DNA from: Opitutia bacterium UBA6410
GTDB taxonomy: Bacteria; Verrucomicrobiota; Verrucomicrobiia; Opitutales; Intestinicryptomonadaceae
Direction: 5' to 3'
NCBI GenBank assembly: GCA_002437405.1
Contig: DJPO01000099.1
Coordinates: forward strand, 1-19,961
Length of the DNA stretch: 19,961 nt
Below the pieces are notes generated by a model. It saw only the letters and a list, made by a program, of their open reading frames with translations, had not been told where the DNA came from and ran no database searches. The position numbers and the translations under genes are program-made. Positions within the stretch are counted from its first letter, which is position 1; each line of letters begins with the position of its first letter. This document shows, piece after piece, positions 17,051 through 19,961 of this stretch.

Positions 17051-19519
17051 ATGAAAAAGCTTATAATCGCGGAAAAACCGTCTGTCGCCGCCGACATAGC
17101 AAAGGTGCTCGGCAAGGCAAAAAAAGTGGACGACTACTACGAAAACGACGAATACGTAGTCGCCTCCGCGCTCGGACACCTCGTGGAGCTGAATATGCCC
17201 GCGGACATTGACAAAAAATACGCCCGCTGGTCGCTCTCGAACCTCCCGATTATCCCAGAAAAATTCAAGCTCAAGCCGATTGAAAAGACAAAGGCGAAAC
17301 TCGCGGGGCTGAAAAAACTGCTCGCCAGAGACGACATCGACGGCGTGATAAACGCGTGCGATGCCGGCCGCGAGGGCGAACTCATTTTCACATACATCTA
17401 CGAAATTTTAAAAAGCAAACTTCCGCGCCAACGCCTGTGGGTATCGTCGATGACGCCCGCTTCGATTCGCGAGGCTTTCGAACATCTTAAGGAGCAGTCG
17501 GAAATGGAGTCGCTGCAGGACGCGGCGCGCTGCCGCAGCGAATCCGACTGGCTGGTCGGCATAAACGGCACGAGGGCGATTACAAGCCGTATGTTCGGCT
17601 CGCGCGGGAAGAGTCTGGCGAGTGTCGGCAGAGTCCAGACCCCCACGCTTGCGATGATTGTCGACCGCGAGCGCGAAATCCAGAATTTCAAGCCGTATCC
17701 CTACTGGAAGATTGTCGGCAAATTCGGCATCGAAAACGGCGAATACGAGGGCGTCTACCAACGCCCCGACTTCAAGCAAAACGACCGCAACCCCAACGAT
17801 AAGGCCGACAGAATTTGGAAACACGAGGACGCCGAAAAGGTTCTCAACGAAGTCCGCTCGATAGGCGTCGCAAAAATCAGCGAAAAGAAAACCGTCGCCA
17901 AACAGTCAGCCCCGCGGCTCTACGACCTCACGTCCCTCCAGCGCGAGGCGAACAATAAATATTCGCTGCCCGCCAACAGGACTTTGAGCATCGCCCAGTC
18001 GCTCTACGAAAAGCACAAGATGATTACCTACCCGCGCACGGACTCGCGCGCGCTGCCCGAGGACTACCGCGATGTCGTCGCAAAAACAATGGCGGTTCTC
18101 GACTTCCCGTACAACGAGTTCGCCAAAAAGGCTCTCGACGAGGGGTACATCAAAAAGGCAGGCAAGAGGATTTTCGACAACAAACAGGTTAGCGACCACT
18201 TCGCGCTTATTCCCACCGATATGCCGCCCAAGAAGCTCACCGACGACGAGCGCAGAATCTACGATATGATTGTCCGCCGCTTCATCGCCGCATTCTACCC
18301 AGAGGCGCAGTTCGACGTAACCGTCAGAATGTCGGCGGTAGGCTCGCACGTTTTCAAAACCGAGGGCAAAGTGCTGAGAGTCGCGGGCTGGATGAACGTC
18401 TATAATAAAGAGGCGTCCGACGACGAAATTCTCCCCGCGCTCGCGCACGACAAAGAGCAGGGCAAACTGCTGGAAGCCCGCCTGAAGGAGGAAAAAACCA
18501 AAACTCCCGCCCGCTATACCGAAGCGACGCTTTTGTCCGCAATGGAAGGCGCGGGCAAACTGCTCGACGACGAAGAGCTCGCGCTGGCGATGAAGGAAAA
18601 AGGGCTCGGAACGCCCGCAACCCGCGCGCAGATAATCGAAACGCTCATCGCCCACAAGTTCATCGAGCGCGACCGCCGCGATCTCGTCCCGACACCGCGA
18701 GCGGAAAGCCTAATCAAATTCCTCAACGTCCTTTCGATAGACTCGCTCACAAGCCCCGCAATGACGGGCGAATGGGAACAGAAGCTAAGACTTATCGAAC
18801 GCAATGAACTGTCGCGCAAAGATTTTATGAAGGGAATCGACGCGATGACAACCGACATCGTCGAAAAAGCCCGCAGCTTTACAGAAGACGACATTGAAAA
18901 CAAGGAAACCGACATTCCCAATCCGATAGACGGCAGCAACCTTGTCGAGACCTTCCGCGCATACAAATCCAAAGACGGCAAGTTCACGATTTACAAGACA
19001 ATCGGCAACCGCAAAATGAGCGAGGAGGAAATCCGCGAGCTCGTCACAAAAGGCTCAGTCGGGCCGCTCGACGGATTCCGCAGCAAACTCGGCAAGCCGT
19101 TCTCGGCAACCCTGAAACTCGACGAAAATTTCGCGCTCAAATTCCACTTCGGCGACAACCCCGACTCTGGCGACCGCAAGCCCGAAAATCTGGCGGAAGC
19201 GCCCGTTGTGGCAAAATGCCCGCGCTCGGCGATGGGTCTTTGCAGCTGCAAAGACGGCGTGCTCGTTGCAACCGACACGGCATACGTCTGCCGCAGCGAT
19301 TCTTCGCCCGACAAAAAATGCTCGTTCCGCCTCGGCAAAAATATGCTTTCGCACGTGATAACAATAGCGGAGCTGGAAAGCTTGGCGACATTGGGCAAAA
19401 CGCCCGTAATCGACGACTTCGTCTCGAAGCGCACAAAGAAAAAGTTTTCGGCGGCACTCGCGCTCGACCAAAAGGGCGGGATATCGTTCGAGTTCACGAA
19501 GAAAATCCGCAAACACTAA
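17051..19519 (+). CDS. topB: Type IA DNA topoisomerase, TopB/topoisomerase III family
   Basis: Type IA topoisomerases cut one DNA strand through a tyrosine ester and relax or decatenate DNA, often together with a RecQ-type helicase. This 822-residue protein starts MKKLIIAEKPSVA; Glu8 is the TOPRIM glutamate. The second TOPRIM motif, ACDAGREGELIF at 102-113, has Gly in place of the second Asp, a form common in TopB of Firmicutes and others. The catalytic tyrosine is Tyr327 in MITYPRTDSR. The GLGTPATRAQIIETL segment near 519 is conserved. The C-terminus has topoisomerase C-terminal repeat units (GKPFSATLKL and KKFSAALALD) and a cysteine-bearing segment between them. ATG at 17051 is chosen over ATG at 16982 because the extra 23 residues would be encoded by the hairpin at 16980-17012 and match nothing. 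No Shine-Dalgarno sequence is present. Two terminators follow. Confidence 0.94.
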   Translation: MKKLIIAEKPSVAADIAKVLGKAKKVDDYYENDEYVVASALGHLVELNMPADIDKKYARWSLSNLPIIPEKFKLKPIEKTKAKLAGLKKLLARDDIDGVINACDAGREGELIFTYIYEILKSKLPRQRLWVSSMTPASIREAFEHLKEQSEMESLQDAARCRSESDWLVGINGTRAITSRMFGSRGKSLASVGRVQTPTLAMIVDREREIQNFKPYPYWKIVGKFGIENGEYEGVYQRPDFKQNDRNPNDKADRIWKHEDAEKVLNEVRSIGVAKISEKKTVAKQSAPRLYDLTSLQREANNKYSLPANRTLSIAQSLYEKHKMITYPRTDSRALPEDYRDVVAKTMAVLDFPYNEFAKKALDEGYIKKAGKRIFDNKQVSDHFALIPTDMPPKKLTDDERRIYDMIVRRFIAAFYPEAQFDVTVRMSAVGSHVFKTEGKVLRVAGWMNVYNKEASDDEILPALAHDKEQGKLLEARLKEEKTKTPARYTEATLLSAMEGAGKLLDDEELALAMKEKGLGTPATRAQIIETLIAHKFIERDRRDLVPTPRAESLIKFLNVLSIDSLTSPAMTGEWEQKLRLIERNELSRKDFMKGIDAMTTDIVEKARSFTEDDIENKETDIPNPIDGSNLVETFRAYKSKDGKFTIYKTIGNRKMSEEEIRELVTKGSVGPLDGFRSKLGKPFSATLKLDENFALKFHFGDNPDSGDRKPENLAEAPVVAKCPRSAMGLCSCKDGVLVATDTAYVCRSDSSPDKKCSFRLGKNMLSHVITIAELESLATLGKTPVIDDFVSKRTKKKFSAALALDQKGGISFEFTKKIRKH

Positions 19520-19532
19520 TTTTGAAAAACAG

Positions 19533-19563
19533 AAAATCGCCCTCCGAAAAGGGCGATTTTTTT
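19533..19563 (+). terminator. First intrinsic terminator after topB
   Basis: AAAATCGCCC (19533-19542) pairs perfectly over 10 bp with GGGCGATTTT (19551-19560) around an 8-nt loop and is followed by further T residues to 19563. It starts 14 bp after the topB stop codon. Confidence 0.93.
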
Positions 19564-19583
19564 GTATCCAAACTTTGCAACCC

Positions 19584-19614
19584 AAAAGCGTCGAGTTCCC
19601 CCGACGCTTTTTTT
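19584..19614 (+). terminator. Second intrinsic terminator after topB
   Basis: AAAAGCGTCG (19584-19593) pairs perfectly with CGACGCTTTT (19602-19611) around an 8-nt loop, inside a run of seven T residues (19608-19614). It lies 20 bp after the first terminator, so topB has a tandem stop signal. The arms are mirror-like with A tracts on the left, so both may also act on the other strand. Confidence 0.88.
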
Positions 19615-19637
19615 ATAAACTGCTTTTTTTTGCGCAG

Positions 19638-19681
19638 AAAACGGCAAGAATTGAAGCCCAAAAATGCGAAACCTGCCGTTT
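19638..19681. repeat. Inverted repeat preceding the repeat cluster
   Basis: AAACGGCA or its one-base extension (19639-19646) pairs with TGCCGTTT (19674-19681) around a 27-nt loop. It ends six bases before the first copy of the intergenic repeat. A similar AAACTGCCGTT string occurs after the third copy at about 19933-19943, so it may belong to the repeat unit boundary. Confidence 0.45.
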
Positions 19682-19686
19682 CCTAC

Positions 19687-19759
19687 TCGAGGGAGCGCGA
19701 AGACCCGCCGCCTAAGAAAGGGGTATTTAACTGACGCTCCCCTTTTGCATTTCCGCAAG
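19687..19759 (+). repeat. Intergenic structured repeat, copy 1
   Basis: This copy begins TCGAGGGAGCGCGA and ends with CGCTCCCCTTTTGCATTT, C, CGCAAG. The ends GGGAGCG (19691-19697) and CGCTCCC (19735-19741) can pair. Inside, AAAGGGG can instead pair with CCCCTTTT. The GNRA-looped inner hairpin of copies 2 and 3 is absent. A distal TTGC and GCAA pair around ATTTCC forms a small hairpin at the end. Confidence 0.72.
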
Positions 19760-19782
19760 CAGAAATCTCCAATCTTCTCTTA

Positions 19783-19868
19783 TCGAGGGAGCGCGAGGGG
19801 CGAAAGCCCTTCGCAAAAGCTTGTCTCTTCGGGAAAGGGACTGTCGCTCCCTTTTGCATTTCTGCAAG
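19783..19868 (+). repeat. Intergenic structured repeat, copy 2 (most complete)
   Basis: The outer arms AGGGAGCG (19786-19793) and CGCTCCCT (19845-19852) pair over 8 bp. The inner hairpin GCGAGGGGC (19792-19800 plus one base) pairs with GCCCTTCGC around the tetraloop GAAA. A competing pairing joins AAAGGGA with TCCCTTT. The unit ends CTTTTGCATTTCTGCAAG, as in copy 1. Together these define the full unit of about 86 bp. Confidence 0.75.
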
Positions 19869-19890
19869 TATATCACCCAAGCCTTTTTTG

Positions 19891-19961
19891 TCGAGGGAGC
19901 GCGAGGGGCGAGAGCCCTTCGCGAAGACCTGTCAAACTGCCGTTCAGACGGTGGCTTTGGG
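19891..19961 (+). repeat. Intergenic structured repeat, copy 3 (cut by window edge or divergent)
   Basis: The first half is nearly identical to copy 2: TCGAGGGAGCGCGAGGGG followed by CGAGAGCCCTTCGCG. Its inner hairpin is capped by GAGA instead of GAAA, both GNRA loops. After 19925 the sequence leaves the pattern of copies 1 and 2, and no CGCTCCC arm appears before the window ends. No credible gene was found from 19520 to 19961. Confidence 0.7.

Noticed and set aside
15881..17179. 432-residue minus-strand open frame antisense to the aminotransferase and topB start
   Set aside because: Crosses two real genes and the hairpin at 16980; no recognisable domain.
19683..19880. 65-residue minus-strand frame over repeat copies 1 and 2
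   Set aside because: It is a translation of the repeats themselves; the conservation follows RNA-type hairpins and loops, and copies 1 and 2 differ in length by a non-uniform amount, not codon-wise.
19687..19961. CRISPR array or integron attC array
   Set aside because: Units are spaced 96 and 108 bp with imperfect, long, internally variable copies, unlike CRISPR repeats; no attC core sites or cassette genes are present.

Overview
The window is a GC-rich bacterial chromosome fragment carrying ten confident protein genes, one of them cut by the left edge. The genes point to the PVC group, most likely a gut-type or anaerobic Verrucomicrobiota (Opitutae-like) or a Lentisphaerota relative. The main clues are a K+-dependent membrane pyrophosphatase of the Na+-transporting type, a DUF1080 protein next to a very large exported glycoside hydrolase, an exosortase, and an almost complete absence of Shine-Dalgarno sequences before start codons. 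This placement is inference, because no rRNA or other phylogenetic marker lies in the window.

Left third (1-9060, all plus strand). The ion-pumping pyrophosphatase hppA ends in a strong intrinsic terminator. A tightly spaced run follows: an oligopeptidase A-type M3 zinc peptidase (prlC), a small exported DUF1080 glycoside-hydrolase-like protein, and a 1288-residue exported clan GH-A glycoside hydrolase with several C-terminal beta-sandwich modules. A 12-bp-stem bidirectional terminator closes this run against converging genes. The DUF1080 protein and the large hydrolase look like a small carbohydrate-degradation unit.

Middle (9080-15200, all minus strand, transcribed right to left). The order is an exosortase (membrane cysteine transpeptidase-like sorting enzyme), an exported protein of unknown function with a duplicated acidic tail, the replication-restart helicase PriA 5 bp downstream of it, and an exported alanine-rich coiled-coil protein. 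No PEP-CTERM-type sorting tail was seen on any protein here, so the exosortase substrates must lie elsewhere.

Right third (15367-19961, plus strand). A divergent promoter region leads to panD (aspartate decarboxylase, beta-alanine for pantothenate/CoA), which has its own terminator. Next come a class V PLP aminotransferase and a type IA topoisomerase of the TopB family, which ends in two consecutive terminators. The last 280 bases have no credible gene. They hold three copies of a structured repeat whose core is a hairpin capped by a GNRA-type loop. A fourth, inverted copy lies about 17 kb away behind hppA, so this is a dispersed repeat family and the least explained feature of the window.
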